From contig NZ_CP011382.1 in assembly GCF_000734895.2 (NCBI RefSeq), forward strand, positions 1 to 64,000: a stretch of DNA of 64,000 bases. Direction: 5' to 3'. Under the pieces are notes generated by a model. The model was given only the letters and a program-made list of their open reading frames with translations, was not told the DNA's origin and searched no databases. The translations under genes and the position numbers were made by a program. Position 1 is the stretch's first letter; each line of letters opens with the position of its first letter. This DNA is from Calothrix sp. 336/3 (GTDB lineage: Bacteria; Cyanobacteriota; Cyanobacteriia; Cyanobacteriales; Nostocaceae). Positions 56,701 through 63,973 of the stretch are shown piece by piece.

Positions 56701-57777
56701 CAATTAGATATTGTTGTGGTGACTGGGAAGGGTGATCCCATTCGTAAGAGTATCCCCAATGCAAGACGGGGAGAAGTCAAACAAATAGCCAATGAATTTC
56801 GAGAAAATATTCAAGATGGAGAATTAGTTGCCAGAGATGGGGATAATACCGATTATCTCGAAGCTTCCCAACAATTATATGATTGGATGATAGGGGCGAT
56901 CGCCACTGATTTAAAAGCACGTAAAATTAATAATCTCCTATTTATCACCGATGCAGGTTTACGCTCCCTTCCCTTTGCTGCGCTCCACGATGGTAAACAA
57001 TTTCTCGTCGAAAATTATAGTGTGGGATTTACACCCAGCTTGAGTTTAACAGATACTCGCTATGTTGATATTCGCAATACCCAAGTCTTAGCGATGGGTG
57101 CATCGACATTTAAGCACCTCAAACCAGGGGAAAAATTAACAGAGAGTGAGTTAGTTGATTTGCCTGCGGTTCCTTTAGAATTGTCTATTGTTGCTCAGGA
57201 TATTTGGCAAGGTAAATTTTTCCTAAATCAACCCTTCACCCTGAATAACTTTAAATCTCTACGAAAATTTCAACCCTTTGGAATTGTTCACTTAGCAACC
57301 CACGGCAAATTCCAAGCAGGGGGTGCAGAAAAATCCTATTTACAATTGTGGAATAGTCCCTTAAAACTAACCCAATTTGATGATATGGATTTGAATAATC
57401 CCGCAGTTGAATTATTAGTATTAAGTGCTTGTGAAACTGCTTTAGGAAGTGAAGAAGCAGAACTCGGTTTTGGAGGAATTGCGGCAAAAGCTGGGGTAAA
57501 AACTGCCGTTGCGAGTTTGTGGGAAGTCAGTGATGCGGGTACTTTAGGGTTAATGACAGAGTTTTATCGACATTTAAAGACTGCACCAATTAAGGCGATC
57601 GCCCTCCAAGATGCTCAAATTGCCATGTTGAAAGGGAATGTCCGTGTAGAGAATGGACAATTAGTTACTTCTGTCAAGGGTATTCCCCTCACTGGAGAGT
57701 TAACAAAGATGAAATCCGGGAAACTCTCCCATCCCTATTATTGGGCAGCATTCACCATGATTGGTAATCCCTGGTAA
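53728..57777 (+). CDS. Secreted haemagglutinin-type protein with C-terminal CHAT protease domain
   Basis: A 1349-residue fusion. A signal peptide (about 20-42, ending TLAQ) and a two-partner secretion domain (about 44-180, GANLFHSFEKFGL and LYLMNPAGIIFG) are followed by a long N/G/S-rich beta-helix (to about 790), a region with DVTDPIPPGKKYPNPDNPD and similar Pro/Asn repeats, and a C-terminal CHAT caspase-like protease (about 1060-1349). The catalytic dyad is intact: His1192 (HLATHGK) and Cys1235 (LSACETALG). HetF-type CHAT proteins act inside cells; here the same fold is attached to a surface-export domain. Substrate and secretion partner are unknown. The 105-bp repeat lies just upstream. 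Confidence 0.88.
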   Translation: MEITITSNHKPKSLSQISLQYCGTIILGIFPLIFPGSYTLAQTPITPAKDATNTIVTPNGNRIDITGGQFSSNGANLFHSFEKFGLNPQQIANFLSNPNIQNILGRVVGGDPSVINGLIQVTGGNSNLYLMNPAGIIFGNNASLNVPGAFTATTANGIGFGSQWFSALGVNDYTKLSGNPSAFSFAMQQPGAVINLGNLAVKSGQNFTLLGGTVVNNGSITAPNGQVILSTVPGEKLVRISQPGSLLSLEIQPLTAITTSAQNWTLPILSLPQLLTSGGNGNANKLTVNPDGSVKLSGSGITVQNGDVVVGNVTTKTATVSANRNLTGVESQIITTGNLTLRARNTVTLRDSKVKPLLVKSGANLTIQGNQGIDILALNHPQTPFQAVENLKLISNGIISGDAHFTSGNFSILNLAGKPGNFVSLYDPIIRSSGDVNFGNYTGASLKIEAVGNITGGNITITSVDTTIPGSDPDAPILTGSRALILRAGLSSVTSPQTSPGFTLSGTPSPQGSITVGNIRTDLEGSTEGLLIGNNGGPVELTARGNIKAGNITTGTVNIEEGSTARAGNIKVISSQGNVELENISATARSFNNAIGGKVEVTANNGSIKIGRIDTSASLNSAQSTNATAVGGDVFLEGGEINFGSINAQGFGLSFFQSQIGIPVGRGGNVTLIAKGVPNGIIKGTNTIPLPGTESGLPNVPANTTILTRGNQQSGRVRITHNGGANNVPFIVGNATLNGTLGAINAGDGFVIAPGAIFPVLPNGGNAVGTPTGITITSVNTPPNLNVTNSLNIPPNQSSLKITYADLNPVVSDINLDNTQVVIVEVKAGILRKNGVIVTPGTVINITDELEYTPPDGVAGNLAAFVVSASDGVSNSTPQQVNVNITPKDVTDPIPPGKKYPNPDNPDNPKNPNGDKKPTVCVSFCDTDKEFTKDYGEYLGLKQRGTITIQETQEILQKIEKSTGVKPAIIYVSFVPSGKDEKIVDAELDSDQLDIVVVTGKGDPIRKSIPNARRGEVKQIANEFRENIQDGELVARDGDNTDYLEASQQLYDWMIGAIATDLKARKINNLLFITDAGLRSLPFAALHDGKQFLVENYSVGFTPSLSLTDTRYVDIRNTQVLAMGASTFKHLKPGEKLTESELVDLPAVPLELSIVAQDIWQGKFFLNQPFTLNNFKSLRKFQPFGIVHLATHGKFQAGGAEKSYLQLWNSPLKLTQFDDMDLNNPAVELLVLSACETALGSEEAELGFGGIAAKAGVKTAVASLWEVSDAGTLGLMTEFYRHLKTAPIKAIALQDAQIAMLKGNVRVENGQLVTSVKGIPLTGELTKMKSGKLSHPYYWAAFTMIGNPW

Positions 57778-57849
57778 AGATTATGGTTCAAAGGGTAAGA
57801 AGAAAGAAACTAGATATTTTATACCTTTCCTCCTTACCCCTTCCCCCAC

Positions 57850-58149
57850 CTAATCATCCCCACTTTCCAACAAAGTCATCAATCTATCTAAAGTATGGGT
57901 GAGTTGCGTCAACTTTTGCAGGGAGTCGTCTTGAGTTTCTGCTAAGGTTTGCACCGCATCACACAGCGCTAATATTTGATATCCTTGCTGTTGTACTTGC
58001 TGTCCCTGTTGTTCCACTTGCAGACTGATAGTATCCACCCTATCTGCTAATCTTTCAATGGTTTCAGTTGTCGAAAGTACTGCCTCACCTATTTGTTCCA
58101 CAATAGATTCTAAACGGCTAACTTTAATTTCAACTCCCGCTACAACCAT
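57850..58149 (-). CDS. Small coiled-coil protein
   Basis: A 99-residue soluble protein that is almost wholly coiled coil (Gln-, Leu- and Val-rich, with SLQVEQQGQQVQQQGYQ). No family is recognised; it resembles short adaptor-like coiled coils common in cyanobacteria. It is convergent with the CHAT gene and starts after a spacer of AT-rich DNA. Confidence 0.6.
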   Translation of the reverse strand: MVVAGVEIKVSRLESIVEQIGEAVLSTTETIERLADRVDTISLQVEQQGQQVQQQGYQILALCDAVQTLAETQDDSLQKLTQLTHTLDRLMTLLESGDD

Positions 58150-58978
58150 GTCTTTTACTCCTCAATAAATCATCATTAGTAAAATTACTGAATAAAAATA
58201 CTCTGTTCACAAGTAATTTAAGTTACGGCGGTATGACGCTGCAAACGCTCCACCTGTGAGATTGTAGCTTGTCTCGGATAAAGATAATACATTTTTTTAC
58301 AGAACTGGCAGTGGAGAAATACTGAACTAACAGCACAGTTATAGCAGTCTTCCCGATTCCACGCTTAAGTATTTTCCCTGGAAAATTCTTAATTCTCAGA
58401 AAAATTGTCTAGATACTGTCAAGTCAAGGTAATCAAACTTGAAATAGTCAACTTACTTCCTTAACCGCAAGGAAAATCGAGTTAGTGGTTTCCACAATTT
58501 CAACCTGTTGTTAGCTATCGAAAATCCCAAAGATGAAATCCGGGTAAGGGAAACAGTTGTTTTTCTATACAGATAACTCCTGCAATTCTGCAATCAGTAG
58601 CATCTTTATCTGATATACAGAAGCAAAAATCCATAAATCTACTTGATGACTATAACCAAAAGACTAGTTAAAATCGATATTTTCATTAACTCAGTTGTTT
58701 TCAGAGATGACTGTGAAATCTCTAGCTATTAAGAATGATGTGATGGGTTATACTAACACAATTAATAGTAAACTTCACATTCATCGCGATTTTTCATCTG
58801 TCATAAGATATAGTTACTCAGCTTTATGCCATTTTTATTAAAATATCATCATTATCTTTCAGAGAATGAAGATTCAGTGAAAATACGGTTAAGCATGATT
58901 CTGCTAGATAAAGCTAAGTCTATATTCTATATACAGCTACGTAAAAATACTTTTTTTTAATCAACATTCGGCTTGCCA
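58150..58978. other. Long intergenic region upstream of the sugar transferase gene
   Basis: About 829 AT-rich nucleotides, the longest gene-free stretch in the window, between divergent genes. No RNA gene, repeat or convincing frame is seen. Such long leaders are common before developmentally controlled genes, but no specific site is identified. Confidence 0.4.
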
Positions 58979-59656
58979 ATGTACCAAATACAGTTTACAA
59001 CCGTTGTTGAAGGTGCAACTCCTGAAACTTGGGTCAATCAATATATTCCTCACCCTTCTGTTAAATCTCAATTAAAGCGTTTATTGGATATTTTAGGTAG
59101 TTTAATCGGACTGTTAATCTTAGCGATACTATTTTTGCCAGTAGCGATCGCCATCAAAATAACTAGTCCCGGACCCATTTTCTTCGTCCAAGAACGTTAT
59201 GGACTTCAAGGAAAACCCTTTTATATCCGCAAGTTCCGCTCCATGGTTTCCGATGCGGAACAACTCAAATCTTTAGTTGAGAATGAAGCCAAAGGATTAA
59301 TTTTCAAAAATAAAAATGATTTTCGTGTTACCAAAGTCGGTAAATTTCTCAGAAAAACGAGTATCGATGAACTCCCTCAATTTTGGAATGTTCTCAAAGG
59401 AGAAATGAGTTTAGTCGGAACACGTCCACCGACAGCGGACGAAGTAATTCACTATAATCAGCGTCACTGGCAACGTTTAAACGTTAAACCTGGATTAACG
59501 GGAGAATGGCAGGTAAATGGACGTTCCCAAGTGAAGGACTTCGAGCAAATAGTTGATTTAGACCTAAGATATCAGAAAAACTGGCATCCTTTCTATGACT
59601 TGTTTCTCATTTTCAAAACTATTTATGTACTTCTAGCTCGTGTCGGAGCATTCTAA
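58979..59656 (+). CDS. Bacterial sugar transferase (polyprenyl-phosphate glycosyl-1-phosphate transferase), HepC-like
   Basis: A 225-residue WbaP/PglC-type enzyme that starts glycan assembly by moving a sugar phosphate to undecaprenyl phosphate at the membrane. One membrane re-entrant helix (about 36-60) is followed by SPGPIFFVQERYG, KFRSM, RKTSIDELPQFWNVLKGEMS and LVGTRPP, all diagnostic. It is small, like HepC of heterocyst envelope synthesis, so a heterocyst role is possible; other exopolysaccharide pathways cannot be excluded. The ATG at 58979 is used. The next gene is an SDR. Confidence 0.85.
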   Translation: MYQIQFTTVVEGATPETWVNQYIPHPSVKSQLKRLLDILGSLIGLLILAILFLPVAIAIKITSPGPIFFVQERYGLQGKPFYIRKFRSMVSDAEQLKSLVENEAKGLIFKNKNDFRVTKVGKFLRKTSIDELPQFWNVLKGEMSLVGTRPPTADEVIHYNQRHWQRLNVKPGLTGEWQVNGRSQVKDFEQIVDLDLRYQKNWHPFYDLFLIFKTIYVLLARVGAF

Positions 59657-60023
59657 GTACAACTAACTAGTTAGGGAACCGCTATCTAATTAGATGAATA
59701 TGAGCATTTAATGATTAGTTTCTTGTCTAACAAAATAATGCTCTGTCTCCGATTTTATCGCAAAATTTACGGTAGGAAATATCAGAATCCCTGGGGGTTG
59801 TGAAAAATTTCCTATCTTTTTTATGGAATGCTTCTGAATGATTTTCATTTTGGATAAAGTTGAACTGATATCATGTCTGCTAAATTACTTCAGAGAAGTT
59901 CGCTGGATATAATTTGGCAAGATTTCGTAAAAAATCTCCATAAGAGATCAGTAATGAACAGAGTCAAAAATCCAGTCATACTACCATCAACACAAGGAGA
60001 TATCTACTGTGTAAGAGGTAGGC
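59657..60023. other. Intergenic region before the SDR gene
   Basis: About 367 nt. A frame starting at 59873 overlaps the SDR gene in another phase and is not supported. No RNA gene is seen. Confidence 0.3.
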
Positions 60024-60791
60024 ATGGATCGAGTCAAAGACAAAGTAGTTATTGTTACAGGTGCTGCCCTCGGTATTGGTCGAGCCACAAGTCTGCTATT
60101 GGCGAAAGAAGGCGCAAAAGTCGCAGTAACAGATATTCGCCATGATGAAGGCAAAGCTTTGGTAGAAGAGATTCAAGAGCAAAATGGAGAAGCAGTATAC
60201 TGGCATTTAGATGTTTCCCAAGAGCCTCAAGTACAACAGGTAGTAGGAGAGGTAGCAAAAAAATGGGGTAGGGTCGATGTTCTAGTTAATAATGCGGGGA
60301 TATCTGGAGTCAACAAACCGACTCATAAAATTACCCAAGAAGAATGGAATGCTGTCATGGCAATCAACGTGAATGGGGTTTTTCTCTGTACGAAACACGT
60401 CATTCCTTTGATGTTGAGCGGTGGAGGTGGCAGCATCATTAATATATCTGCTGTTTATGGTTTAGTCGGTTCTCCCAGTGTTCCCCCCTATCACGCTTCT
60501 AAGGGTGCTGTACGTTTAATGAGTAAGACTGATGCTGTGTTATATGCAGCTAATAATATCCGTGTTAATTCTGTACATCCCGGCTTTATTTGGACACCCA
60601 TGATTGAGGATGCATTCAAAAAGCAAGGTTTACCCCAACAGGGAAGAAAGTATCTTGATAGTCTCCATCCCTTGGGACATATGGGTGAACCTGAGGATGT
60701 TGCCTATGGAATTTTATACCTAGCTTCCGATGAGTCGAAATTTGTCACAGGGACAGAATTAGTCATTGATGGCGGCTATACTGCTCGCTAA
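60024..60791 (+). CDS. Short-chain dehydrogenase/reductase
   Basis: A 255-residue classical SDR. Cofactor motif TGAALGIG (12-19), NNAG (89-92), catalytic Ser142, Tyr156 and Lys160 (YHASK), and PGFIWTPM after it are all present. Asp37 at the end of the second strand suggests NAD(H). Substrate unknown; it may belong to a glucose/sugar dehydrogenase group. GAGG lies about 9 nt before the ATG. It is 367 nt after the sugar transferase, so a functional link to glycan synthesis is only suggestive. Confidence 0.88.
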   Translation: MDRVKDKVVIVTGAALGIGRATSLLLAKEGAKVAVTDIRHDEGKALVEEIQEQNGEAVYWHLDVSQEPQVQQVVGEVAKKWGRVDVLVNNAGISGVNKPTHKITQEEWNAVMAINVNGVFLCTKHVIPLMLSGGGGSIINISAVYGLVGSPSVPPYHASKGAVRLMSKTDAVLYAANNIRVNSVHPGFIWTPMIEDAFKKQGLPQQGRKYLDSLHPLGHMGEPEDVAYGILYLASDESKFVTGTELVIDGGYTAR

Positions 60792-60842
60792 TCAGCAAAA
60801 TCTCTTTGAGATATGTCCAGAGAAATACACTACTGTGCTGTC

Positions 60843-60870
60843 AACCCCTGCTTTTAAGTATGGGGTTTTC
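60843..60870 (+). terminator. Possible terminator after the SDR gene
   Basis: AACCCC at 60843-60848 pairs with GGGGTT at 60862-60867 across a 13-nt loop, followed by a short T run. Confidence 0.4.
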
Positions 60871-61040
60871 CATACCCTAGACCCTTATTGTTATGAAACA
60901 CTTGACAAATAGCAACATTTCTTGACAGTTTATCTCGCTATCTATTTCAGTTTGTAACTATTTGCTGATTCCTGACAGCGATATCCTTTAGACTGATGGG
61001 CAATAGAAAAATATTTGAAAAGATATTGGGATAAATTCAC

Positions 61041-61361
61041 ATGAATTCGCTCAATTTTTTTTGTCATGAATCTGTAGTTGCGATGTCTTCTGTTGCTTGT
61101 GTTTTAGGTTTGCTACTGTTGCTGACTTGCAAGCCAGAAGATGACGAGATGGAAGTTACAGAAAGGGTTTTGGTGAAAATGAGCTTTTCTTATTGGCTAG
61201 TATATTGTATAGCTTTCGCCATCCAGAAGGTAATTTTACCCGGTTGGGAAGGAATTATTATGACTTTAAAAATTACCACGGCTTTATCATATTTTCTGAC
61301 ATTTTCTTGTATTTTAAGCCTCCCTCTCCATAAATTTGCGATGCGTCAGATTGAAGATTAG
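61041..61361 (+). CDS. Small membrane protein, function unknown
   Basis: A 106-residue protein with three hydrophobic segments (about 12-29, 48-66, 73-96). Loops are short and charged. No family is recognised. It starts at ATG and ends convergent with DUF2103; a weak hairpin (61392-61412) lies between. Confidence 0.5.
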   Translation: MNSLNFFCHESVVAMSSVACVLGLLLLLTCKPEDDEMEVTERVLVKMSFSYWLVYCIAFAIQKVILPGWEGIIMTLKITTALSYFLTFSCILSLPLHKFAMRQIED

Positions 61362-61430
61362 ATTCACTTAAACTTTGATAGATTTTCAGATCCCCGACTT
61401 TTTTAGTCGAGGATATTACTCATGTTCAGG

Positions 61431-61754
61431 CTATTTTTTCATCGCGATCGCAATTCTTTCTTCTAGCTCTGTTTTTTCGAGAATTGTTAAAATAAATACT
61501 TCTTGCACAGTTTTCCCCTGACGAGCAATGACCTTAAAACCCCCCAAAATGGGGACAGACACCCTTAATTGCATTTTTGGGCAGTGTCCTTTCACACTAC
61601 CAATGACTCCGGGGGTGATGGTTTGAATACCATCGAATTTGCAGAGACGTTCGAGGATGGGAATGAGACCAGAAATGTGAGTGGAGTGGTTCCAAACTAG
61701 TCTGCCATCTTTCGGGGGAGTTGCTTTACGAGTGTCTGATTTGGGTTTGGTCAT
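61431..61754 (-). CDS. DUF2103 family protein
   Basis: A 107-residue protein of DUF2103, listed as a predicted metal-binding family. Landmarks are GRLVWNHSTHISGLIPILERL, KGHCPKMQLRVSVPILGGFKVIARQG, written here in pieces, and Cys and His residues that may bind metal. It starts 5 nt after the clpS stop on the same strand, so the two are co-transcribed and translationally close. Function unknown. Confidence 0.8.
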   Translation of the reverse strand: MTKPKSDTRKATPPKDGRLVWNHSTHISGLIPILERLCKFDGIQTITPGVIGSVKGHCPKMQLRVSVPILGGFKVIARQGKTVQEVFILTILEKTELEERIAIAMKK

Positions 61755-61759
61755 AATTG

Positions 61760-62053
61760 TTACGCTGCTTCTAGGGGAGCCATGGTTAAACCCGCTCGAC
61801 GCAGCTGTTGATGATAAAGTTCTGCGGGTTCCTGGGGACCTGTCCAGACAATAGCTTGTCCTTCAAAGTGGATTTGGTTAGTCAAATCCCAAGCGCGATC
61901 GCTACTCATCCCCGGAATGTACTTTACCAGACAATCATGTACGTGTTGAAAGGTATTAACATCATCATTTAATACGATAACCTTATAGTTAGGGTAGGGT
62001 TTTTGGACAGTTTGAGCGGATTTTCCTGGCGTGACAGTAGGTGCGGTTGCCAT
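61760..62053 (-). CDS. clpS: ClpS adaptor protein
   Basis: A 97-residue N-end-rule adaptor of the ClpS family that delivers substrates to ClpC/ClpP. The core has VIVLNDDVNTFQHV with the binding-pocket Asp pair, a central helix, QIHFEGQA and EPAELYHQQLRRAGL. It is the divergent, ClpS2-like type rather than the canonical form. ATG at 62053 gives MATAPTV; ATG at 62080 would add nine residues. ClpC is encoded at 35.2-37.7 kb. Confidence 0.88.
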   Translation of the reverse strand: MATAPTVTPGKSAQTVQKPYPNYKVIVLNDDVNTFQHVHDCLVKYIPGMSSDRAWDLTNQIHFEGQAIVWTGPQEPAELYHQQLRRAGLTMAPLEAA

Positions 62054-62479
62054 GCTATGAACACGAAGCTGGGAAACCATAGGGAAATTGTCTAGAGACT
62101 TTTACAAAACTACATTTCAGATTATAGTGTGCCATTGTCAATCCAGAGTGGCGAGTATTTCACGGTATGGGGAAAAGATACACCAAGCAGATGTCAAACC
62201 CCAATCCGCATCAGTTCCTATGCAAATTAACGAAAATATTCATATTGGTGAGAAAATCGGATGCACCAGCAAGTGTCTCAGGAGCGAGCTAAGAGCTTGA
62301 AAACAGTCTTTTCTCTTCAATATAGTGAAAACTGCTAATTACTCAGTCATAAGTCACTCATCCCCAGAGATATCCCATATTCGTACTCAGTAATCACTGC
62401 GATTGAATGTAATTAAGCAAGAAGAAGCATTTGACGCAATACTTGCGAACCACATTTACAAACATCAAGGATTACAACC
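62054..62479. other. Intergenic region with first copy of the repeated leader
   Basis: About 426 nt. The right half contains the 86-nt element 62338-62423 that recurs at 62788-62873. A frame at 62088-62300 has no support and is not called. Confidence 0.5.
62338..62423 (+). promoter_or_regulatory. Duplicated leader element, copy A
   Basis: Aligns without gaps to 62788-62873; the last 41 nt (62383-62423) are identical. It contains two similar TACTCAG half-units. It lies 56 nt before the 51-residue gene, as copy B lies before the C39 gene, so it is a candidate shared promoter or operator. Confidence 0.65.
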
Positions 62480-62635
62480 ATGAAAATATCACGTAAACTC
62501 AGCCGCGAACTTATGCTCATCGCTCTTGATTTAGCCGATGGTAACGCTGATGACTTAGAAACAATGTGCGATACTCTAGAGGCGATCGCCGCAGAAGGCA
62601 GAAAAGAAATTTCAGCGAGAAAGTCATCTAAGTAA
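62480..62635 (+). CDS. Small 51-residue protein, function unknown
   Basis: ATG at 62480 has AAGG at 62467-62470 (9 nt before). The frame gives a charged, amphipathic, helical peptide (MKISRKLSRELMLIALDLADG then an acidic middle and a basic tail). There is one Cys. No family is recognised and no double-Gly leader is evident. A strong terminator follows. The upstream 86-nt element is shared with the C39 peptidase gene, which suggests common control. Confidence 0.65.
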   Translation: MKISRKLSRELMLIALDLADGNADDLETMCDTLEAIAAEGRKEISARKSSK

Positions 62636-62726
62636 AACCATCGATATTGAATTAGTGAATAGACAAGTTTATTGATTTCTTCACTATCTAATAACTGAAA
62701 TAAAATAAATTGCAAAAATCAGCTAG

Positions 62727-62756
62727 GAGAAGGTAATTATTATCTTCTCTTTTTTT
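62727..62756 (+). terminator. Rho-independent terminator of the 51-residue gene
   Basis: GAGAAGGTAAT and ATTATCTTCTC form an 11-bp arm pair (one G-T wobble; the central bases open as loop), followed by seven T. Confidence 0.75.
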
Positions 62757-62787
62757 GTTTATATATCTCTTTGAGTCAAACTCAGCT

Positions 62788-62873
62788 ATTACTCAGCCAT
62801 AAGTCATGAATATTCATTAATATCCCATATCTGTACTCAGTAATCACTGCGATTGAATGTAATTAAGCAAGAA
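62788..62873 (+). promoter_or_regulatory. Duplicated leader element, copy B
   Basis: Second copy of the element at 62338, exactly 450 nt away, with 41 identical nt at its 3' end (62833-62873). It ends 86 nt before the C39 peptidase ATG. Confidence 0.65.
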
Positions 62874-62959
62874 ACAAAGCTCAAAACAAAAAACTAATTT
62901 TTTCTATATCTAGCTTTGACTTCGCTAACAAACATATTATCTATTGGAAAAGCAATCCT

Positions 62960-63745
62960 ATGAAACTGATTACTACTTCTAACACTATTTTCAAACAATC
63001 TGTCTTAGCTATTTCAGAACTGGCTGAAAACGAAAAAATTGATATTGCTGCGAAAACTGAATTTGAAGTAATTGCTTACTTAGAAATGGGCGACCATCTC
63101 AAGTTTACTCTCAAAACAGGATTTCTCACTGGCAGAAATACATGGGTAGCTGATATCAATCATATTGAATTAATTGACGATGATGGATTGAAAATCATTG
63201 GCGAATATAAACTCGGTGATAAACTCCCCGCAAAGGTTAATTTACCCGTTCCTTATTTCAGCCAACTTAATAACCAATTTCAGCCGACAAAAACTTGTAA
63301 TGTGACTTGTGTCGCAATGTGTCTCTATTACTTCGGTATTCGTCCCAAGAACCGCGATCGCCAATTAGAAGATGAACTATTTCAGTTTGTGGAAAGTAAA
63401 GGATGGGATAAATACGTCCATGAACATCTGCGGAAACTATTTATAGAATATGGGGTATTTAATGTCTTCAAAACTGAAGCAACTTGGGAAGAAGTCAAAG
63501 TACATTTAGCTAATAAAAAGCCAGTGATTATTTCTGGTCAATTTACCCGTTCGGGACACATTATTGTGCTACGGGGATATGACGAAACAGGTTTTTGGGT
63601 TAATGACCCCTATGGTGAGTTTTTCCACAGTGGATATCGTACTGATTTAACAGGTGAAAATCTCCACTATTCCTACAAACTTGTAAGCTCAAAAAGCTAT
63701 AGCGGTTCTGAAAAAACCTGGGCACATTTCCCTGAAAAAAGGTAA
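62960..63745 (+). CDS. C39-family (papain-like) cysteine peptidase
   Basis: A 261-residue protein. The N-terminal part (1-90) resembles a small SH3-like beta domain, repeated or single. The peptidase_C39_2-type domain follows: VPYFSQLNN with the oxyanion Gln, Cys113 in KTCNVTC as nucleophile, His200 in SGHIIVLRGYD and Asp216 in VNDPYGE. There is no signal peptide or ABC module, so it is a stand-alone cytoplasmic enzyme. It could trim a peptide or cleave an isopeptide; no substrate is proved. It shares leader copy B with the small gene upstream. Confidence 0.85.
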   Translation: MKLITTSNTIFKQSVLAISELAENEKIDIAAKTEFEVIAYLEMGDHLKFTLKTGFLTGRNTWVADINHIELIDDDGLKIIGEYKLGDKLPAKVNLPVPYFSQLNNQFQPTKTCNVTCVAMCLYYFGIRPKNRDRQLEDELFQFVESKGWDKYVHEHLRKLFIEYGVFNVFKTEATWEEVKVHLANKKPVIISGQFTRSGHIIVLRGYDETGFWVNDPYGEFFHSGYRTDLTGENLHYSYKLVSSKSYSGSEKTWAHFPEKR

Positions 63746-63822
63746 TCAATTCAGTTTTGCTTCTCAACTTTAATTAACTCATTTCCAACTTTTTGAGAAG
63801 CAGATTTTTCAAATACTACCTC

Positions 63823-63870
63823 GTTCCTTGCCAGAGACAAGGAACGCATAACTTGAGGCTCCAGCCTCAA
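63823..63870. repeat. Tandem hairpin dispersed repeat
   Basis: GTTCCTTG/CAAGGAAC (63823-63845) and TTGAGGCT/AGCCTCAA (63853-63870) are two perfect 8-bp hairpins in a row. I recall this kind of compound element as common between genes in Nostoc-type genomes. Confidence 0.65.
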
Positions 63871-63973
63871 AAGCATACATAAATATCTCATCAAAGCTCC
63901 TCAAAGTCTAGGTAATAGATTTTGATGAAGACAATTTAACTCGCATTCATTTACTTTTTAACCAGGAGAAATT

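Larger units (their letters stand above)
62636..62959. other. Intergenic region with terminator and second leader copy
   Basis: About 324 nt holding the terminator of the 51-residue gene (62727-62756) and leader copy B (62788-62873). No further gene is seen. Confidence 0.5.

Noticed and set aside
59873..60145. 90-residue open frame on the plus strand overlapping the SDR gene
   Set aside because: Its second half runs out of phase through the well-supported SDR gene and gives a Ser/Arg-rich nonsense sequence.
61392..61412. CCCCGACT/AGTCGAGG hairpin between convergent genes
   Set aside because: The stem has a mismatch and no T run on either strand, so it is too weak to call a terminator.
62088..62300. 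70-residue open frame upstream of the 51-residue gene
   Set aside because: No start context, no family, and it lies in the clpS leader region.
62413..62715. 100-residue open frame on the minus strand
   Set aside because: It is antisense to the 51-residue plus-strand gene, which has a Shine-Dalgarno site and terminator.
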